A stretch of 64,000 nt of DNA from Candidatus Pantoea floridensis (lineage in GTDB: Bacteria; Pseudomonadota; Gammaproteobacteria; Enterobacterales; Enterobacteriaceae). Positions 48,032-56,409 of this stretch are shown here, one piece after another (the stretch's first letter is position 1; the number at the start of each line of letters is the position of its first letter). Made by a program: the position numbers and the translations under genes. The notes beneath the pieces are model-generated. The model saw nothing but the letters and a program-made list of their open reading frames with translations. It was not told where the DNA came from and did no database searches. The stretch covers positions 1,054,001 through 1,118,000 of the forward strand of contig NZ_OCMY01000001.1 of assembly GCF_900215435.1 (NCBI RefSeq). Direction: 5' to 3'.

Positions 48032-49351
48032 ATGACTAACTCTGCGCGCTCGAGTCGTATCCGTTGGTGGATCGCTGGCCTGATGTGGCTGGCCATCGCC
48101 ATTAACTACATTGACCGCACCGTTCTCTCGGCGGCGGCACCGCATCTGATCAAAGAGCTCGATATCAATCCGGAAATGATGGGCTTTATCATGGCGGCAT
48201 TCTTCTGGTCTTACGCGCTGCTGCAGATCCCGGCGGGCTGGTTCGCCGATCGCTTCGGTCAGAAAAAAGGCCTGGGGATTGCCGTCGGCTGGTGGTCAAT
48301 CGCCACCATGGCAATGGGTCTGGCGACCGGCTTTAAATCGCTGCTGGCGCTGCGTTTAGCGTTGGGCGTGGGTGAAGCAGCAGCCTATCCGAGCAACGCG
48401 GGCATCACCGCGCGCTGGTTCCCGGACCGCGAACGCGCCACGGTGTCGGGCCTGTTCGACAGCGCCTCGAAGTTTGGTGGTGCGGTGGCGATGCCGCTGA
48501 TTGTGTTTATGATTGCCATGTTCGACTGGCGTCTGACCTTCCTCGCCATTGGTGCACTAGGGTTGTTCTGGGTTATCGCCTGGTACTTTATCTACGCCGA
48601 AAACCCGGAAGATCATCAGTCGATCAGCAAAGAAGAAGTACGCTTTATCCGCGGCGGTCAGACGCAGAAGCATGGCGATAAAAGCGTGCGTCCGATGAAG
48701 TGGTACAAGCTGCTGCGCTATCGCAATATCTGGGCGATGTGCATTGGTTTCTTCACCATCAACTACACCTCCTACTTTTTTATCACCTGGCTGCCGACCT
48801 ATCTGGTGAAAGATAAAGGTATGGATTTCCTCAAAATGGGAATGGTGGCTGCGCTGCCGCTGATTTGCGGCATGGTGATTGAAGTGCTGGCCGGTTGGGC
48901 ATCGGATCGTATGGTGCATAACAAAGTGCTGTCGCTGACCGCCACGCGCAAACTGTTCCTGACCATTGGCCTGTTGATGGCGCTGTGCATCGGCTTTGCG
49001 CCGTTCACCGACTCGGTGTTCATGACCGTGCTGCTGCTGTGTATCGCAAAATCAGGCACCACCGTTGCGGCCTCACAGGTATGGGCGCTGCCGGGCGATG
49101 TTGCGCCGCAAAATAGCGTATCGATTGTCGCCGGGCTGCAAAACACCGTCTCCAATATGGGCGGTGCCGTTGGCCCGATTATTACCGGCGCCATCGTCGG
49201 TGCGACCGGCCACTTTACCTGGGCGCTGGTGTTCTCGGCGGTGCTGGTGGTGATTGGTATTCTTAACTATCTGTTCCTGATGGGAAAAGTTGAACCTATC
49301 GTGGATGAGGAACAGGTGACGCATTCCCACTCTGTCGTAAGCGGCGCATAA
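48032..49351 (+). CDS. MFS transporter, anion:cation symporter family (sugar-acid importer 1)
   Basis: 439 residues, twelve predicted membrane segments, inner membrane. The first segment contains NYIDRTVLSAAAPHL, the hallmark of the ACS subfamily that includes importers of galactonate, glucarate and tartrate. GWFADRFGQKKGL is the MFS loop 2-3 signature, and NAGITARWFPDRERATVSGL is typical of the group. A large cytoplasmic loop (FIRGGQTQKHGDKSVRPMKW) splits the halves. The substrate is unknown; the operon suggests an aldonic or related acid. A terminator-like hairpin follows before the second importer. Confidence 0.86.
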   Translation: MTNSARSSRIRWWIAGLMWLAIAINYIDRTVLSAAAPHLIKELDINPEMMGFIMAAFFWSYALLQIPAGWFADRFGQKKGLGIAVGWWSIATMAMGLATGFKSLLALRLALGVGEAAAYPSNAGITARWFPDRERATVSGLFDSASKFGGAVAMPLIVFMIAMFDWRLTFLAIGALGLFWVIAWYFIYAENPEDHQSISKEEVRFIRGGQTQKHGDKSVRPMKWYKLLRYRNIWAMCIGFFTINYTSYFFITWLPTYLVKDKGMDFLKMGMVAALPLICGMVIEVLAGWASDRMVHNKVLSLTATRKLFLTIGLLMALCIGFAPFTDSVFMTVLLLCIAKSGTTVAASQVWALPGDVAPQNSVSIVAGLQNTVSNMGGAVGPIITGAIVGATGHFTWALVFSAVLVVIGILNYLFLMGKVEPIVDEEQVTHSHSVVSGA

Positions 49352-49362
49352 GCGCCAAACCC

Positions 49363-49387
49363 GCCGCATCGTTCTGATGCGGCTTTT
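49363..49387 (+). terminator. Hairpin between the two MFS genes
   Basis: GCCGCATC, GTTCT loop, GATGCGGC followed by TTTT. It could cause partial termination, giving lower expression of the second importer and the cyclase. Confidence 0.65.
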
Positions 49388-49422
49388 CCCCTACTGAAAA
49401 TAAAAAATAATTGGAGGCGATG

Positions 49423-50760
49423 ATGTCGCTAAATTCCAATGGAACACCTGCTGCAATTTCGGCAAGTAAAGCGAAAGGGAAATTTCGTTTCGTCATTCTT
49501 ACGGTGCTGTCCGTCGGCATCGCCATCAACTATATCGATCGCGCCGCAATGAGCGTAGCGATGCCGTTTATGAGCCAGGAGCTGAACTTTTCGCCCACCG
49601 ACAGCGGCTTGCTGCTCTCCGCCTTCTTTTGGAGCTACGTGCTGTTTCAACTGCCCGGTGGCTGGCTGGTGGATAAACTCGGACCGCGCATTACCTTTGC
49701 GCTAAGCAGCCTCGGCTGGGGATTAGCCACTGCCGCATGCGGACTTGCCAGTTCGATTGCGGCGCTGGTTGGCTTTCGCTTTGTGCTCGGTGCCGTGGAG
49801 GCGCCGAGTTATCCCGCTAGCTCCTCTACGGTTACACGCTGGTTCCCGCGTCAGGAGCGCAGCTTCGCCGCAGCGACCTTTAACAACGGCAGCAAAATTG
49901 GCGGCACGCTGGCCATTCCGATCATCTCGTTTCTGATTGCACTGGTTGGCTGGCGTATGACCTTCGTTATTTCTGGCGTGGTGGCGGTCGTGTGGGCGCT
50001 GGCGTGGTATCTGTGGTATCGCGATCCACGCCAGCACCCCAGCGTAACGCGCGAAGAAGTGGAATTCATCGAAACCAACCAGGATCCGCAAACCGGCGAT
50101 CCGATGAGTGTACGTCAGCTACTTGGTCAACGCACCGTGCAGGCGATGATGGCCGGCTTCTTCTGCATCAACTTCGTCTCGTACTTTTTCTTCACCTGGT
50201 TCCCCACCTATCTGGTGGAAACCTTTCATCTGTCGCTGATGAAGTTCGGCTTGCTCGGCATGCTGCCGGGCGTTGCCGCGATTATCGGTGGCTGGTGTGG
50301 CGGATTGCTGTCGGATGCGCTGGTACGTCGTGGCTATTCGCTTAGCGTGGCACGCAAGATCCCGCTGGTAGGCGGCATGCTCGGCAGCGCGACCATTGGG
50401 CTGGCGGCCTTCTCGCCAACCGTAGGCCTGGCGTTGACGGCACTGTGCTTTGCTAACTTCGCCGCCACGTTTGCTTCGGCAGCCTTATGGGCGCTGCCTT
50501 CGGACGTTGCGCCCAACCGCGCCAACGTGGCCACCATCGGCGGCATTCAAAACATGGCGGCTAATCTTGCCGGGATCATCTCACCGATTTTGATTGGCGT
50601 GCTGATGCAATTCACCCATTCGTTCGTGATTCCACTGGAAATTGCCGGTGTCATCGGCGTGGTTGGCGCGCTGATTTACGCGTTCTGGTTGCCGCGCGTA
50701 CAGCCAATGGGTGCAGACCACAACGCCGCGCTGGATGGCACCTTAAGGAGAGAAGTATGA
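49423..50760 (+). CDS. MFS transporter, anion:cation symporter family (sugar-acid importer 2)
   Basis: 445 residues with the same family hallmarks (NYIDRAAMSVAMPFM, GWLVDKLGPR, STVTRWFPRQERSFAAA) but clearly different from the upstream importer, so not a recent duplication. Twelve membrane segments, with a central loop FIETNQDPQTGDPMSVRQLL. TTGGAGGCGATG precedes tandem ATGs; the second (49423) gives five-base spacing after GGAGG. The last codons overlap the cyclase start (ATGA), so this importer and the cyclase are coupled and probably handle the same compound. Confidence 0.86.
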   Translation: MSLNSNGTPAAISASKAKGKFRFVILTVLSVGIAINYIDRAAMSVAMPFMSQELNFSPTDSGLLLSAFFWSYVLFQLPGGWLVDKLGPRITFALSSLGWGLATAACGLASSIAALVGFRFVLGAVEAPSYPASSSTVTRWFPRQERSFAAATFNNGSKIGGTLAIPIISFLIALVGWRMTFVISGVVAVVWALAWYLWYRDPRQHPSVTREEVEFIETNQDPQTGDPMSVRQLLGQRTVQAMMAGFFCINFVSYFFFTWFPTYLVETFHLSLMKFGLLGMLPGVAAIIGGWCGGLLSDALVRRGYSLSVARKIPLVGGMLGSATIGLAAFSPTVGLALTALCFANFAATFASAALWALPSDVAPNRANVATIGGIQNMAANLAGIISPILIGVLMQFTHSFVIPLEIAGVIGVVGALIYAFWLPRVQPMGADHNAALDGTLRREV

Positions 50761-51800
50761 ATGCACGTTGGAAAAAACGCCCAGCCCAGTCGACATGGGG
50801 CGATTTCGGTTCGGACGATCAGCTCGGCCGGCTTAATCTGCTTACTGCTGCCAAAGTGCGAGAAGGTGTCGCAGAGGTGAAGACGGGGGAAACCTTCTGT
50901 CTGAGTTTGCCACTCGATTTACCCGGCGGTACGGCGATGAATCCACGGCGTCCACCGCCTCAGCTTAATGCCACGCGACGCGGTGAACACGCCAATATGA
51001 CCTATCCTCTTTCGCGTGACAATCCGCAGCTCACCGATGTGATCTGCGACGATAGCGTAACGCTGGCGCTGCAATACTCAACGCAATGGGACAGTCTGGC
51101 GCACATGGGCCAATGGTTTGACGTCAACGATAACGGCGAGCCGGAAATGGTGTTCTACAACGGGTACAAGGCCAATGTGGATATTGTCGGCGAAACCGAT
51201 TACCGCGCTGGCTGTGGCTGCGATCGCGGCAGCCATCTCGGTGCCAAAGCGCTGGGCATTGAGAACATGGCAGCGCACGGTATGCAAGGCCGTGCGGTGA
51301 TGATTGATATCAAACGCCATTTCGGTAACCGACGGTTTGCCTTTGGTTATCCGCATCTGCAACAGATTCTGCAGGCCGATAATATTGAGGTGCGAGCGGG
51401 CGATTTCGTCTGCTTCCGCACCGGCATGGACGAAGCCATTCTCGCCATGCAGGGTGAGCCGAATATGGACTTCCTCAATACGCATTTTGCCGGACTGGAC
51501 GGTAGCGATCGGGCCTTACGTAACTGGATTGACGAGAGCGGCGTGGTGGCATTAATCGCAGATAACCCGGCGGTGGAGATTCTCCCAGCGCGGCCAATGA
51601 ATGATGATTTCTATCCGTCGCATCCGCTGCACGATCTCTGCTTGTTCCGGCTGGGCGTCTATCTCGGAGAGTTGATGCTGCTGAGTCCGCTGGCAGACTG
51701 GCTGGCACAGCATCAGCGCCATGCGTTTCTGCTCACCGCGCCGCCGCTACGTTTGCCGGGCGCAGTGGGCTCGCCCGCTACGCCGATTGCGACAGTGTAG
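50757..51800 (+). CDS. Cyclase-family hydrolase (kynurenine formamidase-like fold)
   Basis: 347 residues of the metal-dependent cyclase family (Pfam Cyclase), which opens cyclic amides, lactones or formamides. The metal-binding segment is QYSTQWDSLAHMGQWF, a variant of the usual HxGTHxDxPxH in which Gln replaces the first His; GCDRGSHLGAKALG and GDFVCFRTGMDEAIL follow. This long form with WDSLAH is a distinct subgroup whose substrates are mostly unknown. Shine-Dalgarno AAGGAG lies inside the upstream MFS gene. As last gene of the arm it may linearise a lactone brought in by the coupled importer (inference). Confidence 0.8.
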   Translation: MNARWKKRPAQSTWGDFGSDDQLGRLNLLTAAKVREGVAEVKTGETFCLSLPLDLPGGTAMNPRRPPPQLNATRRGEHANMTYPLSRDNPQLTDVICDDSVTLALQYSTQWDSLAHMGQWFDVNDNGEPEMVFYNGYKANVDIVGETDYRAGCGCDRGSHLGAKALGIENMAAHGMQGRAVMIDIKRHFGNRRFAFGYPHLQQILQADNIEVRAGDFVCFRTGMDEAILAMQGEPNMDFLNTHFAGLDGSDRALRNWIDESGVVALIADNPAVEILPARPMNDDFYPSHPLHDLCLFRLGVYLGELMLLSPLADWLAQHQRHAFLLTAPPLRLPGAVGSPATPIATV

Positions 51801-51810
51801 ATAGTGGCGT

Positions 51811-51861
51811 GGTCGCCATGAATGGCGACAGTAGGGTGTGAGGTGCGCGTGAATGCGCACC
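51811..51861. repeat. Double-hairpin intergenic repeat, copy 3
   Basis: GGTCGCCATGAATGGCGAC (51811-51829), GTAGGG spacer and GGTGCGCGTGAATGCGCACC (51842-51861). It lies between the convergent cyclase and yacL genes, at the right-hand edge of the sugar-acid cluster. Confidence 0.75.
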
Positions 51862-51865
51862 GTTT

Positions 51866-52228
51866 TCACTTCCCGGCTAAAAACCGCCGATAAGCAGCGA
51901 TCACTGCGAGGAAATCTTCCACCCCGCAAAACGACAGGCTCTCTTCGTCGTAATAGGTCATGCCCTCTTCCATGCCGTCATCTTCCAGCGCCAGCTGGTT
52001 GGCACGAATCATCACCTCTTCTTCATCGAGCCACAGCGTGTATTCATGCCCCACGCGCTGCCATTGATTAATGGTGCCTTTTACCTGCTGGGCAGCGGCC
52101 TCAACTTCATCCAGCAGCGGCAGATTGTCTTTGACCTCTTCGTTGAACCAGTGCCCCACGGCTTCGTGGTCCATCGACATACGCACTTTGACCTGACCGG
52201 TCAAATCACGCAGAAATTCATACTCCAT
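51866..52228 (-). CDS. yacL: UPF0231 family protein YacL
   Basis: 120-residue acidic protein of unknown function, the same length as E. coli YacL. It starts [20 protein letters not shown] and continues [40 protein letters not shown] and [20 protein letters not shown]. No membrane segment or signal. Next to acnB as in E. coli; in E. coli speD would be the neighbour on the other side. Confidence 0.93.
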   Translation of the reverse strand: MEYEFLRDLTGQVKVRMSMDHEAVGHWFNEEVKDNLPLLDEVEAAAQQVKGTINQWQRVGHEYTLWLDEEEVMIRANQLALEDDGMEEGMTYYDEESLSFCGVEDFLAVIAAYRRFLAGK

Positions 52229-52352
52229 GGGTTTGCCTCATACTGATGACGCGCCGTGCGGCACCGTCTTAGTGCATTTTGTGCGCAGCACGCTGAATAA
52301 AGTGGGATCGCGCTCGCATTATGCCTGGAGATGTCAGCGGAAAAAAGCGCAT

Positions 52353-52380
52353 AAAAAAAGGGACGATTTTCATCGTCCCC
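52353..52380 (-). terminator. Terminator after acnB
   Basis: On the minus strand GGGACGAT, GAAA loop, ATCGTCCC, then TTTTTTT. It lies about 20 bases past the acnB stop. Confidence 0.9.
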
Positions 52381-52400
52381 TTGTTCATCCTGAAAACCGC

Positions 52401-54998
52401 TTAAACGGCAGTCTGGAAGATCACGCTATCCGCTTTGTCAGTGTATTGTCCCAGCTGATCAAAGTTGAGGTAACGGTAGGTGTCAGCGGCGGTCTTATCC
52501 ACCTGCAGCATAAACTGTTGGTACTCGTCCGGCGTTGGCAGTTTACCGAGCAGTGAAGCTACCGCTGCCAGCTCAGCCGATGCGAGGAACACGTTAGCCC
52601 CGGTACCGAGACGGTTCGGGAAGTTACGGGTTGAGGTGGAAACCACCGTCGCGCCGTCCGCCACACGCGCCTGGTTACCCATGCACAGTGAACAGCCCGG
52701 AATCTCAATACGCGCACCACTCTTACCAAAGACGCTGTAGTAGCCCTCTTCGGTCAGCTGAGCGGCATCCATCTTGGTTGGCGGCGCAACCCACAGACGG
52801 GTTGGCAGCTGGCCTTTATGGGCATCCAGCAGTTTACCGGCTGCGCGGAAGTGACCAATGTTGGTCATGCACGAACCGATGAACACTTCGTCGATCTTCT
52901 CGCCCTGCACGTCAGACAACCAACGCGCATCGTCTGGATCGTTCGGTGCGCACAGAATTGGCTCTTTGATCTCCGCCAGATCGATATCAATCACCGCAGC
53001 GTATTCGGCATCGGCATCGCCTTCCAGCAGTTGCGGATTGGCCAGCCATTTCTGCATGCCTTCAACGCGGCGCTCCAGCGTACGGCGATCGCCGTAACCT
53101 TCAGAGATCATCCACTTCAGCAGCACAATGTTCGAGTTGAGGTACTCGATGATCGGCTCTTTATCCAGCTTGATGGTACAACCGGCAGCAGAACGCTCAG
53201 CAGAGGCATCCGTCAGCTCAAAGGCCTGCTCAACTTTCAGCTTCGGCAAGCCTTCGATTTCCAGCACGCGGCCAGAGAAGATGTTTTTCTTCCCTTTCTT
53301 CTCCACGGTCAGCAGACCCGCTTTGATGGCGTACAGCGGAATGGCATGGACCAGATCGCGCAGGGTGATGCCCGGCTGCATTTCGCCTTTGAAGCGCACC
53401 AGCACCGATTCCGGCATGTCGAGCGGCATCACGCCGGTGGCAGCAGCAAACGCCACCAGACCCGAACCTGCCGGGAAGGAAATGCCGATCGGGAAACGGG
53501 TATGCGAGTCACCGCCGGTACCAACGGTATCCGGCAGCAGCATGCGGTTCAGCCAGCTGTGGATAACGCCATCGCCCGGACGCAGCGATACGCCGCCACG
53601 GTTCATGATGAAGTCAGGCAGCGTATGGTGCGTGGTAACGTCAACCGGCTTTGGATAGGCCGCGGTGTGACAGAATGACTGCATCACCAAATCGGCTGAG
53701 AAGCCAAGGCACGCCAGGTCTTTCAGTTCATCACGCGTCATTGGACCGGTGGTGTCCTGAGAACCCACTGAGGTCATTTTCGGTTCGCAGTAAGCACCTG
53801 GACGGACACCTTCTACGCCGCACGCACGACCAACCATTTTCTGCGCCAGTGAGTAACCACGGGTGCTGGCAGCCACATCTTTGGCTTGCACAAACACATC
53901 GCTGTGCGGCAGACCCAGTGATTCACGCGCTTTGGTGGTCAAGCCACGGCCGATGATCAGCGGAATACGACCGCCGGCACGAACTTCGTCCAGCAGCACG
54001 TCGGTCTTCAGTTCAAAGGTCGCCAGCACTTCATCGGTTTCATGATTGCGCACTTCGCCTTTGTACGGGTAAACGTCAATAACGTCGCCCATGTTCAGAC
54101 GATCAACATCAAGTTCAATCGGCAGTGCGCCCGCATCTTCCATGGTGTTGAAGAAGATCGGTGCGATTTTACCGCCAAGGCACAGACCGCCGCCCTTTTT
54201 ATTCGGTACGTATGGGATATCGTCACCCATAAACCACAGCACCGAGTTGGTGGCGGATTTACGTGAAGAACCGGTACCCACTACGTCGCCGACATAGGTC
54301 AGCGGGAAGCCTTTGGTCTGCAGCGCTTCAATCTGTTTGATCGGGCCAATGTTGCCAGCATCATCGGGTTCGATGCCTTCACGGGCGTTTTTCAACATCG
54401 CCAGCGCGTGCAGTGGAATATCCGGACGTGACCATGCATCCGGCGCCGGAGAGAGGTCGTCGGTGTTGGTTTCGCCGGTCACTTTGAACACGGTAGTGGT
54501 GATTTTTTCAGCCAGTTTTGGACGCTTCAGGAACCATTCGGCATCGGCCCAGGACTGGATAATTTTTTTCGCGTGTGGGTTACCCGCTTTGGCTTTCTCT
54601 TCGACATCGTAGAAGTTATCGAACATCAGCAGCGTGTGGGACAGGGCTTCAGCAGCAATCGGTGCTAAGGCTTCATCATCAAGCGCTTCAATCAGCGCGT
54701 GAATGTTATAACCGCCCTGCATGGTGCCCAGCAGCTCAACGGCTTTTTCGCGAGTAACCAGAGGAGAGTGGGCTTCGCCCTTAGTGACAGCTGCCAGGAA
54801 ACCGGCTTTAACATACGCCGCTTCATCAACACCTGGTGGAACACGGTTGACCAAAAGGTCGATAAGGAATTCTTCTTCACCCGCTGGCGGGTTTTTCAGC
54901 AGTTCAACCAGCGCGGCCATTTGGGAAGCATCTAACGGCTTAGGTACGATTCCCTGGGCAGCACGCTCGGCAACGTGCTTACGGTATTCTTCTAGCAC
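52401..54998 (-). CDS. acnB: Aconitate hydratase B
   Basis: Main TCA-cycle aconitase, interconverting citrate and isocitrate and also acting in the methylcitrate cycle; the apo form binds mRNA. 865 residues, the E. coli length. HEAT-like N-terminal domain, swivel domain ([17 protein letters not shown]) and catalytic domain with cluster cysteines in [10 protein letters not shown] (Cys710) and GCSLCMGNQ (Cys769, Cys772), plus [16 protein letters not shown]. The frame is open well upstream, but homology starts at a GTG (54996-54998) with GAGGAG before it, giving the [13 protein letters not shown] start. Confidence 0.97.
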   Translation of the reverse strand: MLEEYRKHVAERAAQGIVPKPLDASQMAALVELLKNPPAGEEEFLIDLLVNRVPPGVDEAAYVKAGFLAAVTKGEAHSPLVTREKAVELLGTMQGGYNIHALIEALDDEALAPIAAEALSHTLLMFDNFYDVEEKAKAGNPHAKKIIQSWADAEWFLKRPKLAEKITTTVFKVTGETNTDDLSPAPDAWSRPDIPLHALAMLKNAREGIEPDDAGNIGPIKQIEALQTKGFPLTYVGDVVGTGSSRKSATNSVLWFMGDDIPYVPNKKGGGLCLGGKIAPIFFNTMEDAGALPIELDVDRLNMGDVIDVYPYKGEVRNHETDEVLATFELKTDVLLDEVRAGGRIPLIIGRGLTTKARESLGLPHSDVFVQAKDVAASTRGYSLAQKMVGRACGVEGVRPGAYCEPKMTSVGSQDTTGPMTRDELKDLACLGFSADLVMQSFCHTAAYPKPVDVTTHHTLPDFIMNRGGVSLRPGDGVIHSWLNRMLLPDTVGTGGDSHTRFPIGISFPAGSGLVAFAAATGVMPLDMPESVLVRFKGEMQPGITLRDLVHAIPLYAIKAGLLTVEKKGKKNIFSGRVLEIEGLPKLKVEQAFELTDASAERSAAGCTIKLDKEPIIEYLNSNIVLLKWMISEGYGDRRTLERRVEGMQKWLANPQLLEGDADAEYAAVIDIDLAEIKEPILCAPNDPDDARWLSDVQGEKIDEVFIGSCMTNIGHFRAAGKLLDAHKGQLPTRLWVAPPTKMDAAQLTEEGYYSVFGKSGARIEIPGCSLCMGNQARVADGATVVSTSTRNFPNRLGTGANVFLASAELAAVASLLGKLPTPDEYQQFMLQVDKTAADTYRYLNFDQLGQYTDKADSVIFQTAV

Positions 54999-55088
54999 GA
55001 CGTTCTCCTCGCTCTCATTGTATAGCTTTCCGGTGCACCCCTGGATGCTGTCAAACAGTAGGGTGAGGTGCCCGGTTCCGCGAGGGGC

Positions 55089-55117
55089 AGCATAGCAGCA
55101 TTTCGAACGATTGTTAA
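55089..55117 (-). promoter_or_regulatory. Predicted acnB promoter
   Basis: On the minus strand: -35 TTAACA (55112-55117), 17-bp spacer, -10 TATGCT (55089-55094). It leaves a leader of roughly 80 bases. A short imperfect hairpin (CCTGAC/GTCAGG, about 55193-55211) lies further upstream. No gene is visible in 54999-55337. Confidence 0.5.
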
Positions 55118-55337
55118 TCTGTTTACAAAAAAGCAACATAAACCCGATATATCACTGCCTAACCCCCCTACGGCCACTCAACTATAAGGCCTGACGGAGT
55201 AAGTCAGGGCTGAAAATCCATTACCTGAGGCTATTGCTCATTAAGAATGGATAGCTATGGTTAATGGAAAAAGCCCGGGAATTTAACAATCTCGTTAATC
55301 TATCCGGCTGCGTTAAGATCCCAGGGCTGATGAGGCG

Positions 55338-55970
55338 TTAATTGAATTTTGGTAGCCAGTGATAGGGTATTCTCAAATCCCATGGACGCGGCTTGCCATG
55401 AAAACAGCAAATACGCGTATTCATTGGTAGCTCTCCAGGCTTAGGATTTGCGGAATGCATGACATGCGCTTTATAGCTGACGACTTGATCAAAAAAGACA
55501 CTCTGCCATGCCGTAATCCCTTCCATTTCGCGCGAGATAAAACCCTGATCGCCCCAGCATTCTGGCGTGCTGCAGTGATTCATATGTTCTTCTGGATTTT
55601 TCAGGAAGGCAGACCATACGCGCGCTTTCGCCTCATGAGGGATAAACATTAACCCGCTGCCAAATTGTTGTGGATTATAAAAGTCTTTCAACATCATCGG
55701 GCGATGAACGCTGAGCATTCCCGTGATGTCGCCGGTAATGACCGTATCGAGATCAAGATAAAATATATCGTCGGGAATATCTGGACGGAAAAGTTCCATT
55801 TTCGCCCACCATCCCGGCCAATCATATTGAAGCGGAATAGTTTCAATTCCTTCAATATTTACATCAGAAAAACATACAATCCTATATCCTTTAGGTAACT
55901 GACGATGAAGCCAATGCACATGGCGAGCATTGTATTCACCACCACTGCGCAAAACCATTGCAATAATCAT
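55338..55970 (-). CDS. Putative glycosyltransferase (DxD type), accessory
   Basis: A 210-residue soluble protein. IFYLDLDTVITGD holds a DxD metal/nucleotide-sugar motif; GSGLMFIPHEAKARVW, CWGDQGFISREMEG and the end ICCFHGKPRPWDL resemble the core of GT8-like transferases. Start uncertain: GTG at 55982 or ATG at 55970, the latter with GAGTGA upstream. Codon use is visibly more A/T-rich than in acnB or lpdA, and the gene lies in an AT-rich interval where E. coli has yacH, which suggests horizontal acquisition. The sugar and acceptor are unknown; no lipopolysaccharide genes are nearby. Confidence 0.7.
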   Translation of the reverse strand: MIIAMVLRSGGEYNARHVHWLHRQLPKGYRIVCFSDVNIEGIETIPLQYDWPGWWAKMELFRPDIPDDIFYLDLDTVITGDITGMLSVHRPMMLKDFYNPQQFGSGLMFIPHEAKARVWSAFLKNPEEHMNHCSTPECWGDQGFISREMEGITAWQSVFFDQVVSYKAHVMHSANPKPGELPMNTRICCFHGKPRPWDLRIPYHWLPKFN

Positions 55971-56356
55971 TATATATATCACTCATAATTAGGCTGAAGA
56001 CTAAACCTGAAACACCACCCTCATCCTGAGGTTTGTTAGCAGCGTAAATCAAGATTTGAACTCATCATTTCACATATGGATTTATTCAACGCATCTTAAG
56101 CGTTGATAATAAAATACACATGACTGCATGAATCATTTGATTATTGTTATTTAGCAATAGGCATTCAAGATTATTTTGGGGGGAAGGAGAGGAATAATTA
56201 TATGCCATCAGTAATGACTTATTAAGCTATCAGTTATTTCTTATTATCCGGAAAGAAGTTATTACATACACCTGTTAATTCTAAATCAATGCGTGACAAT
56301 GCATAACGATTAAAAAAGTAATCCACCGAAAATATTATTATCGCTATTTTATGCAT
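55971..56356. other. AT-rich intergenic region without a visible gene
   Basis: About 385 bases between the glycosyltransferase gene and the lpdA terminator, with many A/T runs and no coding frame with family resemblance. CCTCATCCTGAGG near 56018 can form a small hairpin. It presumably holds the promoter of the glycosyltransferase gene and is a likely target for xenogeneic silencing (H-NS), by base composition only. Confidence 0.5.
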
Positions 56357-56385
56357 AAAAAAACGGCCGCTCTGGGCCGTTTTTT
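56357..56385 (-). terminator. Terminator after lpdA
   Basis: AAACGGCC, six-base loop, GGCCGTTT with A and T runs on both sides. It lies about 25 bases past the lpdA stop. Confidence 0.88.
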
Positions 56386-56409
56386 AGCAATAAGCTCGCT
56401 TAGGTAAGC

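Noticed and set aside
52818..53678. Open frame of 286 codons on the plus strand inside acnB
   Set aside because: Antisense of the AcnB catalytic domain, His/Arg/Gln-rich as expected for such shadows.
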